Assembly: GCA_963576475.1 (NCBI GenBank)
Contig: OY754980.1
Span: 28,695,486-28,759,485, forward strand
Direction of reading: 5' to 3'
Source: Molanna angustata
Taxonomy: Eukaryota > Arthropoda > Insecta > Trichoptera > Molannidae
DNA length: 64,000 nt
Shown here: in pieces, positions 45,404-56,965 of the stretch
Layout of the letters: each line of letters opens with the position of its first letter
Position numbering within the stretch: the stretch's first letter is position 1
The notes under the pieces: model-generated
What the model was told of the DNA's origin: nothing
The model's input: only the letters and a program-made list of their open reading frames with translations
Database searches by the model: none
Translations under genes and position numbers: made by a program

Positions 45404-45772
45404 CACTCAAATACTGACTCAAACCAGCTATCGCGTCCACCGCTGGAGACAGGGGGGGAGGAGCTACCCCACCGCGCGGCGGGGCGCGTTCTACCATCTA
45501 CCAATAGGAAGCCTCCATTTCACCTACCAAGTTTGAAAGTATAAAGTTCCAGGAATATGCATTGAATATAAAATTATTAGGAATGACATATTTACAAAAT
45601 ATAAGCATTGTTTACATTAAGGACCCAAAGACCCGTTAATATGATAAAACCATTATAAGAGAAAGTTTTCCAAGAATCAAGGTATTTTGTTGAAACAAAA
45701 TAATAGATGTTTGACTTCTATGCTACCATAACCCATGGTAATATTTTGATCATAATACCTATGTATATATCA
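45404..45772. mobile_element. Second copy of the solo-LTR sequence, right part
   Basis: From CGCTGGAGACAGG onward the sequence matches 14690-15028 and ends at the same TATATATCA terminus. It is the continuation of 21704-22516. Confidence 0.75.
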
Positions 45773-45862
45773 ATCTCATGAAAAATTTAAAATATACTTG
45801 AAAGATCGATGTTTTTTTTTTACTTATGGCAAAATTTTCTGATTTCTAAACAGAGACATCTC

Positions 45863-46330
45863 TTAAACCGTACAAAAGCTTTCTGATATTATAATACACA
45901 CATGCATACACACACACATACCATCACGTCCATCACCACAGAATTGGACCGATTTCAATTGGGCAGTGCCTTTGAGTTGATCAATGATGAAGTCGGAAGG
46001 CCTAGAAATATATACTGATAAAAAGGAAATGTCATTAATACGAGCTGCTACTACATTTAAGTCGAAAATTCGAATACCAGGAATTGGTAATTGAGAAAAC
46101 CGTTGAGATGAATGTACAAGGAGAGCAGAACCACCTTTTCCATCGACCCTGTCATCACGTAAGCATGAGTATCCTAATAGATGAAAATGCGACTCTGGTT
46201 TGATCCAGGTCTCAGAAAGAGCAACAACAAATGGAGAGAAATCTTTGAGTAAAAGTTGAAGTTCGGCTTTATTGACAATTACACTACGTGTATTCCATTT
46301 AAGTATATTAAAATTACAATGATGAGCCAT
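45863..46330 (-). pseudogene. LINE AP-endonuclease fragment (I-clade-like)
   Basis: Minus strand from an ATG at 46330: NILKWNTRSVIVNKAEL, then VVALSETWIKPESHF, then DDRVDGKGGSALLV. These are the first blocks of the apurinic endonuclease domain of LINE ORF2 (W-N-x-R-S, S-E-T-W, D-R-x-x-G-x-G-G). The homology fades at about 45960, where unrelated CA-rich sequence follows, so the domain lacks its C-terminal catalytic residues. It could be the 5' part of the same I-clade family whose 3' part is at 15210-19890. Confidence 0.75.
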
Positions 46331-46399
46331 TATTTAAATATAGATATAATATTATATAAAACATGTATATTTATTTATTTTATTGATATCTAACATATA

Positions 46400-46750
46400 T
46401 TTATAAAATTGAATCACAGAGAACACATAGGATTTTCCACTAATAGGGATGCAACACTGTATCACAAAATCCTTACGTTACAACAGAGACGGTCCTTGAT
46501 TGATATGAAAACATTGTATAATATCATACATACACAACACAATGCAATTGACTGTCCTGAAATCAAGGAAATTCTCTCCTTCAACGTCCCATCGCGTCGT
46601 ACGAGAAGCCCACTTTTGTTTCACATACCGCACCGTAATAGTACTTACACGAAAAACGCACCCCTTTACGCATGAATTGGCACTATGAACTCTTATAATC
46701 ACGAACATCTGGATGTCGATATTTTTTCTTTTAGGACCTAACTCATTTTC
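46400..46750 (+). pseudogene. Jockey-like LINE, RT C-terminal fragment
   Basis: The frame 46409-46675 reads QQRRSLIDMKTLYNIIH, then NVPSRRTRSPLLF and a Thr-Lys-Asn-Ala-Pro-Leu-Tyr end, the signature of the extreme C-terminus of Jockey/CR1-like RTs (RR.sL.D...ly.iln, vP.r.tR). After the TGA the match continues one frame off (YNHEHLDVDIFSFR). It is frameshifted and 5'-truncated. Confidence 0.65.
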
Positions 46751-46804
46751 TACTGCCATAACTTCAAGAAAGAATGAGTGATGACGTTTGACAAAAAAAG
46801 TATA

Positions 46805-47330
46805 AAAGGCTGATAAAAGAGAAACGAAAAATAGAGGACGGCCAAGGAATATTGAAAGATAGAGACGTAAGAAGTAAGAATATCAGAAGAGAGTGTATGA
46901 GATGATGCATGAACGTGAATGAAGCGAGAAATTTATGTCAAGAGAGAGGAGTCTGGCGTTCGGTTCTCCCTGGTTAACCGAAATAGAGAAATGGTATGGT
47001 ATGGTACTATGTGTGAACCTTGTTTTGATACTTTTGTTTTGAACCCTATTTCATGGATGTCAAAACAAGTAATACTAGTTGCATGTAACACATGAGATCC
47101 AACTGTCGATAGCGAAAGCGATAGTATGTATAGTTGAAGAATAAGTACCAAACTATAAATCCGAATTATTGAATATTTTAAGATATTTTGTTTTCTATAC
47201 AACACATGTAGGTATGTATGTCAAGATAGGATAGTATGGAGGTCAGTCCTTTTTTCCTACACAGAATATGAAAACAGCATGGTGGTATGGAGATTAAGTA
47301 TCAAAATATTAAGTCTTCTTAAATATTGTG
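46805..47330 (+). pseudogene. RTE-type LINE, C-terminal and 3' remnants
   Basis: About 46830-46980 in a drifting frame gives RSKNIRRECMR, then CMNVNEARNLCQERGVWRSV, the same tail seen on the minus strand at 26227, 38440 and 61452. A second piece of the same 3' region (GTCAAGATAGGATAGTATGG) follows at 47218-47240 and matches, inverted, 56798-56965. Confidence 0.55.
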
Positions 47331-47794
47331 TATAGGCGACTGCCATACAAATTGTATGAAGCGATGTCGTCACTAAATTCAGTTTTTATAAAAATTGATA
47401 AAAAAAATTGAGATGTACTACTACAATGTTAATATTTTTTATAGAGAATTAAATTGTCTAGTTGGGGTGTTTCGGCTTTTTTCGATATTTTCAAAAACTT
47501 TGGAAATATAGGCAGTTAAACACATAAATTTATCATAAAAAATATTTTTCTTGATAAAAAATGTTTGCGAAACTCATGTGAGATTTTGTATTTGTCTATA
47601 TTCCTACCAATTTTTAGCGTTCTAGCTTTTATGGTTTTTGAGATATATGGAAAAATAAAGTAAAAATTCACAAGTTGATAACCCCTGACTGAAACAATAA
47701 TTCAAAATTCTGAGTATAAAAATTTTGTAGGCTTATTACTGTTTATATATTCTGAAATTTTGGGCTCTGTAAATTGAGCGGATCAAAAGTTATA
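47331..47794. other. AT-rich spacer, no gene seen
   Basis: No coding region or clear repeat. Confidence 0.4.
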
Positions 47795-47837
47795 AGGGAC
47801 ACACACACACAGACAGACACACAGAAACACACGAAAT
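47795..47837. repeat. (CA)n microsatellite
   Basis: An imperfect CA array with CAGA steps. Confidence 0.85.
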
Positions 47838-47877
47838 GTTCTACTCCAGATTCTGAGTAAATCCGTATATGGAACAA

Positions 47878-48343
47878 GTGCAGGGGTGCTGGCAGTCGAT
47901 CGGGCGCGGAGGGCGCAACCCGAGATGCAGATCAGCAGGTGCAGGGGCGCTGGCAGTTGATCGGGCGCGGAGGGCGCAACCCGAGATGCAGATCAGCAGG
48001 CGCAGGGGCGCTGGCAGTCGATCGGGCGCGGATGCAGGGGCGCTGGCCGGTGGATCGGGTCGGCCGGTGCAGGGGCGCTGCAGGTCAGCAGGTCACGTCT
48101 TCAGGTGGCGTGGTACTCTACAGCATCAGGCAGACGTCAGGAGGGGGCAGCACGGCTTCGTGTGATTCCTGGTGGTTCTTCCTGATTGCTGGTAGAAGAG
48201 TTGCTGGCTTGCTGTTGTTCAGCTAATTCGATGGTACTCTTCAGCATCAAGCAGACGTCAGGAGGGGGCAGCACGGCTTTGTGTGATTCCTGGCGGTCCT
48301 TCCTGGTTGCTGGAAGAGGAGTTGCTGGCTTGCTGTAGTGGCG
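47878..48343. repeat. GC-rich minisatellite, two unit types
   Basis: Unit A (61 bp, GCAGGGGCGCTGGCAGTCGA..) is repeated twice in full (47880-47940, 47941-48001) and then in shortened forms to about 48088. Unit B (about 120 bp, GGTACTCTACAGCATCAGGC.. to TTGCTGGCTTGCTG) is present twice (about 48110-48230 and 48232-48343). The high GC content contrasts sharply with the surroundings. It lies about 0.8 kb upstream of TMEM192. Open frames across it are repeat artefacts. Confidence 0.85.
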
Positions 48344-48849
48344 CTAACTAACTCTGTATGGGAATTGGTCCTGCTTTTATAGTTGACTGTGACGCAGTTT
48401 ATAATTGAATGTGACGCAGTGCCGTTATTCATTCATTGGTCACAAATCAGAACAGGATATTTGATTGGTTGGGCCTGATTTTTCCACGACGCACTTGTTG
48501 AATCAGCCGGTCATGTGGATTTTTCTTGTTTCATCCGGCCTCGGGCGGTTTAAACCAGTTTAAGTTTAAGCCCTGTGCTCGCGTTCATTGGGAATTGATG
48601 ACATTGGTGTTTGCTTTTCTCAGTCATTGGTGTTCGTAGCTATGTTATTTAATTGGTGTTATTTTGTTATTGGTGTATTTAATTAGCAGTTCCGACCACG
48701 GCCACTCAAAACCGAACGCATCAACGTAGTCGTATGATTTTTAAAACAACTTATTAAATTTTCGCATAAAATGTAAACTTTGACAGCTCATCCGATATTG
48801 ATAGTGAGCTGTGGTGTATTCTAAGGTTTAGTCGAATGACGTTCGCAGT
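48344..48849. other. Spacer upstream of the TMEM192 promoter
   Basis: No gene or clear repeat. It contains several ATTGGT/ACCAAT-type pentamers near 48430-48680 that could be CCAAT-like elements, but this is not strong. Confidence 0.35.
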
Positions 48850-49132
48850 TGACAAGTTTTTATCAGACGGCTGACGATTGACGAGTAGAATAGAAAACGT
48901 GACAATCGCGCCGATTTATTTATCGCGCCGTGTCGTGCGCGCAATATCGGTCTTTTGGTTTAAGTTTGAGACAGTTTGAATATCTCATTATTTTGTTATA
49001 ATTTCCCACTTCCTATCACTTATCATATTTGTTCGTGTTAATTAAGTATGTTCATTCGGTGTTGTGTGTGTTGTGATGTAAATATCATTGGTTTTGTTTA
49101 ATATTTTCACTTGAAGACCAATTGTTGTCAAC
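48850..49132 (+). promoter_or_regulatory. TMEM192: Probable TMEM192 promoter and 5' UTR
   Basis: A short CpG-rich patch (ATCGCGCCG at 48906, TCGTGCGCGC at 48932) interrupts AT-rich DNA about 200 nt before the start codon, as expected for a housekeeping insect promoter. No TATA box is obvious. The transcription start is not determined. Confidence 0.4.
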
Positions 49133-49171
49133 ATGGTCAGCATAAATAAAAACTTCAACACAAGCCAAACG
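49133..49171 (+). CDS. TMEM192: TMEM192 homologue, exon 1
   Basis: The start exon encodes 13 residues (MVSINKNFNTSQT) in the cytosolic N-terminus of a lysosomal membrane protein. The ATG has an upstream context ACAACATGG, close to the Kozak pattern, and is the only one that reads into a strong ACG|GTAAGT donor in phase 0 with the next exon. Human TMEM192 also begins with a variable, acidic, cytosolic segment, so sequence similarity is not expected here. Confidence 0.65.
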
Positions 49172-49264
49172 GTAAGTTTGAAATATTTATATGTAAATCG
49201 ACGGGTGTGATTATATCTTATTTTCCAGTCGTGAACAGCGAGTTGATTTGGTATTTTGTTTTAG

Positions 49265-49504
49265 GGCGCTACGTTTTTCAATAACCCAGAAGAAGATGGA
49301 AGACTCGTGAACCAAGCTTCGAATGAGCCCCATCATTTTGAACCATTGAAGACGATTCCGTTCTCTACAATTCATGTTATTGTTTCTGTAGCAATATCAA
49401 TTGTTGGGATTGTCCTGGCTATCAAAGAACCGGATACCGAACATAAATGTCGTGCATACTTTATTATGCTCTACCTACACACGGGATTTTGGTTTTTTAC
49501 TCTG
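49265..49504 (+). CDS. TMEM192: TMEM192 homologue, exon 2 (TM1-TM2)
   Basis: Eighty codons, phase 0 at both ends, between a TTTTAG acceptor and a CTG|GTATGT donor. It encodes an acidic N-terminal stretch (NNPEEDGRLVN), then HHFEPLKTIPF, a first membrane helix (residues 49-66, IHVIVSVAISIVGIVLAI), a short lumenal loop with KCR, and a second helix (77-93, AYFIMLYLHTGFWFFTL). Human TMEM192 has the same order, with FHPLPT before TM1 and a Cys-containing loop before TM2. An alternative acceptor TTTTCCAG at 49229 would add out-of-place sequence and is less likely. Confidence 0.85.
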
Positions 49505-50154
49505 GTATGTAAATTTTCTATTGTAATTTTATTCTTAGGATAATTCCAATACTGTAAAATAGACTATATATATTTACTTTTTCTCTTTTTTTTATTAAAA
49601 ATATTGATCAATATTATGTACCTACACCAAAATAGGTATTTTATTTCACCTACCTATAGCAAATTGAATGAATAGATTATTTTCATATTATGTATAATAT
49701 ATTATTGTTAAATAAGTATATACATATATACTTATATTTTCAAATTTTATTTGTGCTATATCTTCACGGTAAACCTGTTTAGGTTATATATCCATAGGTA
49801 TTATATACTCTGGTTATAATACCAGAAAGTAGCTTTTTGTTGTCTGTACAGTTTTAAAAATAGGATGTCTATTTATAGCTGAAAATGTTCAGAATATCTG
49901 ACCTAGAGCTTGAACAAGTACTTACCTGCCCACTCAATTTTATTTTTGTTTTATTGATAAAATATGGTTCTTTTTAATTTTTATTTTTTGCAAGAGATGG
50001 AATGGCATAAGAGCAGGCATGCTGGATTCTAAACTTATTTCACTCCCCTAAATCACAAGCATTTGTTTATTTTTAGAAATAAATTAGAAATGCATACATG
50101 CTTATTTAAAGAATATTATTCCATTTTTACTATTACATTATTTATGATTATTGA

Positions 50155-50388
50155 CTTAAATTATATATGATACTGATACCTAGTCAGCGCAATGAATGTA
50201 TGCCAACTAAAATTACTCTGAAACAGGCGAATTTCTAGTATACGTACACCTACCGATACGCACACCTACATAAAACGTAGACCAACCGATCTGCCGCCTC
50301 ACACACACATGTAAAAAAAACTTGGCATACATTTGAATTCGAAATTTGTACTAGATGCGGCTTCTGTACATTATAATTCTATGATTAT
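50155..50388 (+). mobile_element. SINE-like retroposon, copy 1
   Basis: About 220 bp starting ATTATATATGATAC and ending ATAATTCTA, flanked by a 15-bp direct repeat TGATTATTGACTTAA (about 50145-50159 and 50381-50395). Copies 2 and 3 lie at 50622 and 58302 in the same orientation. Long target duplications indicate insertion by target-primed reverse transcription. No clear tRNA head or coding region. Confidence 0.7.
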
Positions 50389-50621
50389 TGACTTAAGTTT
50401 TATTTATCTATAGTAGTTCTCACAAATAATATGGTGAGTATATTGTCATTCAAATTTCTAAATAAATCCACTATGAATTTAATAATCATCTTTGAATATT
50501 TTTTAACAGTCTCTTCAGTTTAAAGCTCAGTAATCAGAAAAGTTAGGGAATTAATTTTAGTACAATACAGCAAACAATTTTCAGTGGTTCTGATTTTGCT
50601 GTGACTGATCATTGCACCATC

Positions 50622-50852
50622 CTTAGATTATATATGATACAGATTATACCTAGTCAGCGCAATGAATGTATGCCAACTAAGACTACTCTGAAACAGATGA
50701 ATTTCTATTATACGTACACCTACCGATACGCACACCTACATAATACCAACGGATCTACCGCCTCACACACACATGTATAAAAAACTTAGCATACATTTGA
50801 ATTCCAAATTTGTATTACACGCGGCTTTTGTACCTTATAATTCTATGGCACC
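50622..50852 (+). mobile_element. SINE-like retroposon, copy 2
   Basis: Same sequence as 50155-50388 with small differences, flanked by GCACCATC on both sides. Confidence 0.7.
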
Positions 50853-51344
50853 ATCATTACATACTAAAAAAATAACAAAGAGCATAAAAAACATATTAAA
50901 ATAAACAAAGAAAACTTCATAGCAATAAAAGGATTAGGAAATTTAATTGTCCCATAATATTAACAAACTCCTTGAAGGTCTTTGTTCAGTATTCCTTGAT
51001 AAGCAACAAGGCTAAAACAATAACATTAACATTTTTGTAAAATGAAACCACATCCATTGTATTTAATGTGTGTTCCTTAATCTTTATCACAATAATTATC
51101 CAGTCATAAGTCCTTATGAAGTCATTGCTCTCATATGTAGGTATTTCATGTATGAAAAACATACAATTTGATATTTTCACTAAAAAAGCTCCATCTTTTC
51201 ACTTAAGTGCCTCAAGGAAGTGATTTGTCCCCCATGTTATTCTCCATTGATTTCATTACTCACAAATTTAAATATTATTACCATCTCTTTGCAGATTATA
51301 TCCAATTATTCAATTTAATGTCAATTAATATATATATTCCATTA

Positions 51345-54066
51345 CCCATATAGCCAATTCCAGTCGCCGTGTCGACACGGTTTGTGTCGAAACATTGTAT
51401 TCTAGTAACATATTTCAGTCGCCGTGTGCACACTGTGTCGTAACGGCGACTAGAAATGGGGAGGAGTGGACACAGTAACATTCGGTCACAATGTTCCGAC
51501 GCCGTGTGGTAACATTGTTACCAGTTTGCGACCGCATTTAGTTCATCATTCGCTCACTTGCTTTCAACTCGTTTGACATTTATGCGAGAATGATAGATAA
51601 AAAAAAAACAATACAACACCGCCATTAAAGTTTGTCAAGTGTTTATTTTGAATATTGCTAAATATGACTTTATAAGGCTACATTTTTAATGGGAAAAGAA
51701 ATTCATTGTGTAATTTGTTAAAATAGGTTGAAATTGTCCAACGGGACACCATGTAATCGTAATTTAAACAATAATAGCGAAATATTTATTATATTTTCAC
51801 TAAAAAAATCATGCATTTAGAAAGCTCTGAAGCTTTCGTTTCAATAAATAACAAATTATAATACTAAAAATTAGTTATATAATCAACAAAAAGCATAAAA
51901 TTGTGGTGAATAATAAAACAAAATTATATTTGACATATAGCATAATGTGGTCGCAATCTAGTCACAAAGTTACCACACAAAGTCGACATGTGTCGACATG
52001 TTTCCAGAAGTAGTAACAATGTTACCGAATTTACAAAATGGCTTCACGTCCTTTTTGCTACCAGTTATTCTCAAAGTTTTAGAAACTTCACAACATTATT
52101 TATTTATTTGTTTAATAATACGCTAACAAAAGCATTTACAAACAAAAATATAGCAAAAAATATTATGAACGATTTTTTTAGACGAAGAAAGACTTAAATA
52201 CACAAGAATCATTCAAATAGGTTTATTTTGGATGCATGAACATAATATATGAAAAAAACGTAATAACCCAATCAAAAAATGCACACCTACCTAAAATGGA
52301 GTATTATTGATTTTTAGAAGGATGATTAGAGAACTATTATTGGGATTACAAATCCAGATTTGCAAATTTCAAAAATATGTGCAAATTGGCTGTCAAAAAA
52401 CTGTTTTTTTCGTTCTTTTTAAACAATATCACTATAACTTTTTTTTTAATAAAAATTAAATTTACTAAGAATTGATTTTTTTATATAAATGAACCCTTTT
52501 TTATAAAATTTAAAATATTTTAGATTTCTTCAATCTTTCAAATTGGATTATGGCTAAATGACACGTCCTATAGAAAAATTAAAACTACTTTTCGTACAAA
52601 ACGAGGACTAATATCAAACTTATTTCATACTAGGTAATAAGTTAGTAGCGAAATAAGTTAGTAGAAACATTTTTTAAACTACTAACAAAATTTTATTACT
52701 AACTACATACAAAATTTATTTAAATTTTTCGCGAATAACGCGAATTTTGACGTTTTTGGAAAATATCACCGATTTTTTGTCATTTTTACCGTCATTTTCG
52801 CAAAAAAATAACAAATTGTTTTGATTATTTACAGTTGAGACATTTCTAGTAATTTTATTTGTTGTTTTACGTTGTGTTTGGAGTATTTTTAAATAAAATA
52901 ATGTCGATTCAGAAAGATTTTTATCTTCATACAATACTGTTTTGTATGAAGTTTGACAGAATAACCAATCTTAAAGAAAACAATTTGGCTGCAATGTATA
53001 TTTTCAATTTTGAAGCAATTTAAATTTGATGCAAAGAATTGTTATTTAGGGTGATAAAGTTCTATTTGTTTGTAATTTTTCAAACAATTTTAATTATATA
53101 ATTATATAGAAGAAGGGTCGAAGCCCCTAGTATAATATACAATTCAGTTGTTTTTACATTGCGAACATATGAACACTCCGAGAGCTACGACTAAATGATT
53201 AATAATAATATATTTATTTTCTTTACAAAAAGACCTAAAGGAAAACAAATAGGTATCTCTGATTATAAATAATTAAAAAAAATACAGATGTAATAATAAA
53301 GTATGAAAATATAATGATGTAGGTATTCGAGGTATCATGTTAAGTGTTCAAAAAAAATTCTATTTGTCAAACTAAGTAGGAAAAATTCCTGTTTAGGTAG
53401 ACAATCAATACACATTACTATTTATTCACATCAGATAAATACGAATACGGCTTTAGATGAACTAATTAAACATAGTTAGAAAGGTATCATAAACTAAGAG
53501 CACATTTCGCTCATATATTTGGAAATGAAATATTTAAATAGGTAAATAAAAATATTTACTTGGAGTTAGGTTTTATAAATTAATTAACTTTTTCACTTTT
53601 CTGTAGAAAGTCGATGACTGACGGAATCGTTTTGGTTGTTTGCTCATAATGAATGCAATTTTGATGACAATACGTGGCACTCTATCGAAACAGTTTGAGA
53701 AGTTATGACATTTTCTTTACATTTAGCATTGTAATGATCGCGACTAGAAGTGTGGTAACAGTGTGGTAACGTTACCACACATTGTGTGTAGATTCAAATA
53801 TTCTGGTAACAATGTTTCCACACTGTTACCACACGTTGCTACACTTTTTCCCAAAGTATACACTAGTCGCAAACTAGTCGCAAAGTGTATAGAATGAAAG
53901 TCTACACAATGTGTACACTTTGTGTCGACACGGTGTCGACACAAAGTCCACACTTTGTTACCGAATTTTTCCGGTCACAAAGTGTGGTAACTGTTACCAC
54001 ACTTTCAGACACTGCGACTACTTGTGACTACTTTGAAAATTTTGTGACCGAAAATGGCTATATGGG
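51345..54066. mobile_element. Inverted-repeat DNA element with TA target duplication and palindrome-rich ends
   Basis: The left end CCCATATAGCCAATTCCAGT and the inverted right end CCCATATAGCCATTTTCGGT match, and TA flanks both (51343-51344, 54067-54068). Inside both ends lie dense clusters of short palindromes and direct repeats such as GTGTCGACAC, GTGGTAACGTTACCAC, GGTAACTGTTACC and TAGTCGCAAACTAGTCGC (51362-51540 and 53740-54050), with a further cluster at 51945-52035. No transposase is encoded. It is a non-autonomous element, whose superfamily (Tc1/mariner-like from the TA target) is uncertain. Confidence 0.7.
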
Positions 54067-55155
54067 TAGTATTATGAACAAAGATTTTAGCTTTATTGTA
54101 TCATGATCCTCTTCGAATTTTTTTTATTGTCTGCTCATCTAAATCCTACTTTATTGTTATTGACAGTCTAATCACTTTTTACACTTAAAAATTGTCACAT
54201 CATTATAATTTATTGCAAAAGCCTTATTCATTTGAAATTCATTACCATCAATCTATGTGCAGATTTATCGATACTATCCACTATTTGTTATTCATACATT
54301 TAAGAAATGTTTTAACTGCCTCACTGTTGGTGAGGCTTTTGTGTGATTCTCATCTAGGTATTACCAAAAAGCATGATTCTTATATGAACTAGATATTTCC
54401 GCAAATTTAAATAAAATATCAAAAATATTTATTATTTTTTGTTGTAAAATTAAATTCATGGTAAAAAATGTCATTGTTTCGATGAATGCATCATATTTGT
54501 AGTGTATTGTTTTGTTGACTTTAACCATCTGTTAATGTATTCATTCATAAAATTCATTCAATTTGCATGATAATCATTCTTTTTGCATATCTTAATATGT
54601 ATTGTTTGTATTTGTGGTATTTCTTCAGCTGTGTTTGAAATAATCATGTTTATTTCTCTCTCTCTCCTTATTTCATATTGAGGCAGAGGATCAATAAAAT
54701 ATTCCATTATAATAAGCATATCTCTGTGCTACTCTTTACTCAGTACACATATAAAACAGCTCTTTTTAAAACATCATTTTATCTTCAATTAAGAATTTTG
54801 TGTCAGTGCTTTAATAGATAGGGTTTTATAGAAATAACACAGCAATCTATAGTTATGTGAACTAGCACCACTAAGCAGTTTAAGAAAGGTAGTTTTGCTC
54901 AAAGCTACTTTCCATCTGTAACCTCCAAAATATAGGTTCATATAACTTATAGTATTATACTTGGGATAATGTATGATGGCATTTTTGACTCTCATGAATT
55001 TTCTTAATTATTGCCAGCTGGAAGCAAATGCTATACAATGCCTGTTTGGGTGCAAAAAACACCAACTTAGAGATATAGCATAATATATTTATGTTCTATA
55101 GATCCATTTAGAAGAACATTTATGTATTTTTGTATGTGTGTTTGTGTCCACTTAA

Positions 55156-55813
55156 GGGGGGGACTGCTACTAACGTACCTATTTTTCAATTTGATATACC
55201 ATCATTATTTCTTATCAACTCGTTTTGAAAAAAATAATTTAGATAGTTTGGGTATTAATAAAGAAAAATATATCTTTACTTTTCGATAATGTTCTGTATA
55301 AATTCTTGTAGAAAAATAATGGCATACCCCGATTTCCAACGTTTATCTTATATTTTTAATAAAATATAGTTCAACATATATTTTTTTAAATTAAAGAAGA
55401 CAAAAATATCTAGAAAAATATGATGTGATATTGTTCAGGTTTAGAAAATAAACCTAAAAAACATTTATTTTCCATTTAGCACCATTGCGTAAAAAATTTT
55501 TTTTTGGTTTATTAACTTAACCTGATGCATTAATGCAACGTTACATCGTATTTTTCCAGATATTTTGATCTTATTTAATTTATAAAAAAATATAATGCTC
55601 TATACCTTATAGTATTTTAGAAATTTAAGATAAATGTCAACAATCGGGGTATGCTTATTATTATCCTACAAGAATATATACAGAACATAATTAAAAAGTT
55701 AAGGTATATTTTTCTTTATTAATATCCAAACTTATTTTTCAGAATGATTCGTTTTGTAGTAATGATGCAAATTCAAATTGAAAAAAATAAGTACATTGAC
55801 AGCAGTCACCCTC
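55156..55813. mobile_element. Foldback MITE with TTAA target duplication
   Basis: The two halves are long imperfect inverted repeats (about 300 bp each). The ends GGGGGGGACTGCT and, inverted, GAGGGTGACTGCT are flanked by TTAA (55152-55155, 55814-55817). TTAA with G/C-run ends suggests a piggyBac-type mobiliser. No coding region. Confidence 0.7.
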
Positions 55814-55983
55814 TTAATGCACAGAGCCCGAAATATAAAAATAGGTAGGTATATAGTTAATTTTATACCTACAAAACTTTATACTCAGAATTTTGAATAT
55901 TTTTTCCAGTCAACATTTCATTTTTTTATTAAATAAAATAAATTTGTCCTTGTTAAACAAGTAAAATACATCTTCGTACATAC

Positions 55984-56043
55984 CCTAAATTAAGCATAAA
56001 TGCTTGTGCTATAGGTGAATAAAATCAGTCGCGGCAGGATTAA
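55984..56043 (-). mobile_element. SINE fragment (tail of the tRNA-Thr-like family)
   Basis: It shares TAAATTAAGCATAAATGCTT, then GTGCTATAGGTGAA and a piece of the tRNA-like head (GGCAGGATT) with the element at 10468-10580. The rest of the head is missing. Related GCATAAATTGCTTGTGCT is also seen near 58577. Confidence 0.6.
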
Positions 56044-56697
56044 TTATTACATTCACATTCAGCTAGACCATGGAATCTGATATTTTTTTATTTTTTTTTA
56101 ATTTATTTATTATACAATACATACGATTACAAATATTTGGTTACATATATCAACATTTTAATATTTCCTTTCCTAATTTAAGCTAGAAGCTTGTGTTTAG
56201 GAAAGCAGCAGCTCTTTGCTTACATTATATGAATACTTCACAAAAAATACATAAAATAAATCTTATAAAATATATAAAACAAATCAATTAACAATTATAT
56301 ATAAAAAAGGACACAATTTCAGAACAAAATATAGAAAGAACAAAAAAAATACATCCAAAATCAAGAAAACACCAACATTAAAATTACAATAGGTACATAG
56401 AAAAATAAATATTAACCACAAAAATAGCAATTTTATAGAATGTAATATGAGGGAGAGTGTTTTTTTTTTGTTGTTTTTTTATTACGTCGTCTATCTCACT
56501 AAACATCTTCAAGAAAAGGCTAAAGCAAAAATATTTATCTGACAACACCTGATTACATCTTCCTCTTCTCTTCCTTACCTTATCCTTAAGTTTTCCTATC
56601 ATTGCAATGAATTTTCTTCTGCTATCTTTGTTTATTTTTGTAATGTGATTAACTTATTGCCATAGTACATACTGTTTTTTATATTTAACATTAACTT

Positions 56698-56785
56698 TGG
56701 TTGGGTGGAAGAAATTGCCATTAGGCAATAAGCCTGCCAGTATACTAATTATATGTACAGAAAGTAAATAAATAAATAAATATGG
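56698..56785 (+). repeat. LINE 3' tail with (AAAT)n
   Basis: GGTGGAAGAAATTGCC, then GGCAATAAGCCTGCC, ending in AAATAAATAAATAAAT. Same family as 1048, 6328 and 58218. Confidence 0.65.
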
Positions 56786-56789
56786 GGAC

Positions 56790-56965
56790 TTTCAATAGTT
56801 TGATACTTAGTCTTCTTCATAAATACATAGCATGAAGCTGTTTCCATATTCGGGGTAAGAAAAAAAGACTGACCTCCACACTATCCTATCCTGATATACA
56901 TGTTTTGTATAGAAAACAAAGTATCTTATAGTATTCAATAGTTTGGATTTATAGTTTGGTAGGTA
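56790..56965 (-). repeat. RTE-type 3' fragment, inverted copy of 47150-47330
   Basis: The minus strand matches the plus strand of 47150-47330 over about 170 bp (ACCAAACTATAAATCC, TTTTGTTTTCTATACAA, GATAGGATAGTGTGG). Confidence 0.65.

Noticed and set aside
46933..47205. Minus-strand frame of 90 codons
   Set aside because: It is antisense to RTE remnants on the plus strand and shows no recognisable domain.
49307..49543. TMEM192 exon 2 as a stand-alone short gene starting at GTG
   Set aside because: The homology extends upstream of the GTG, a GT donor cuts the frame at 49505, and the next exon continues in phase.
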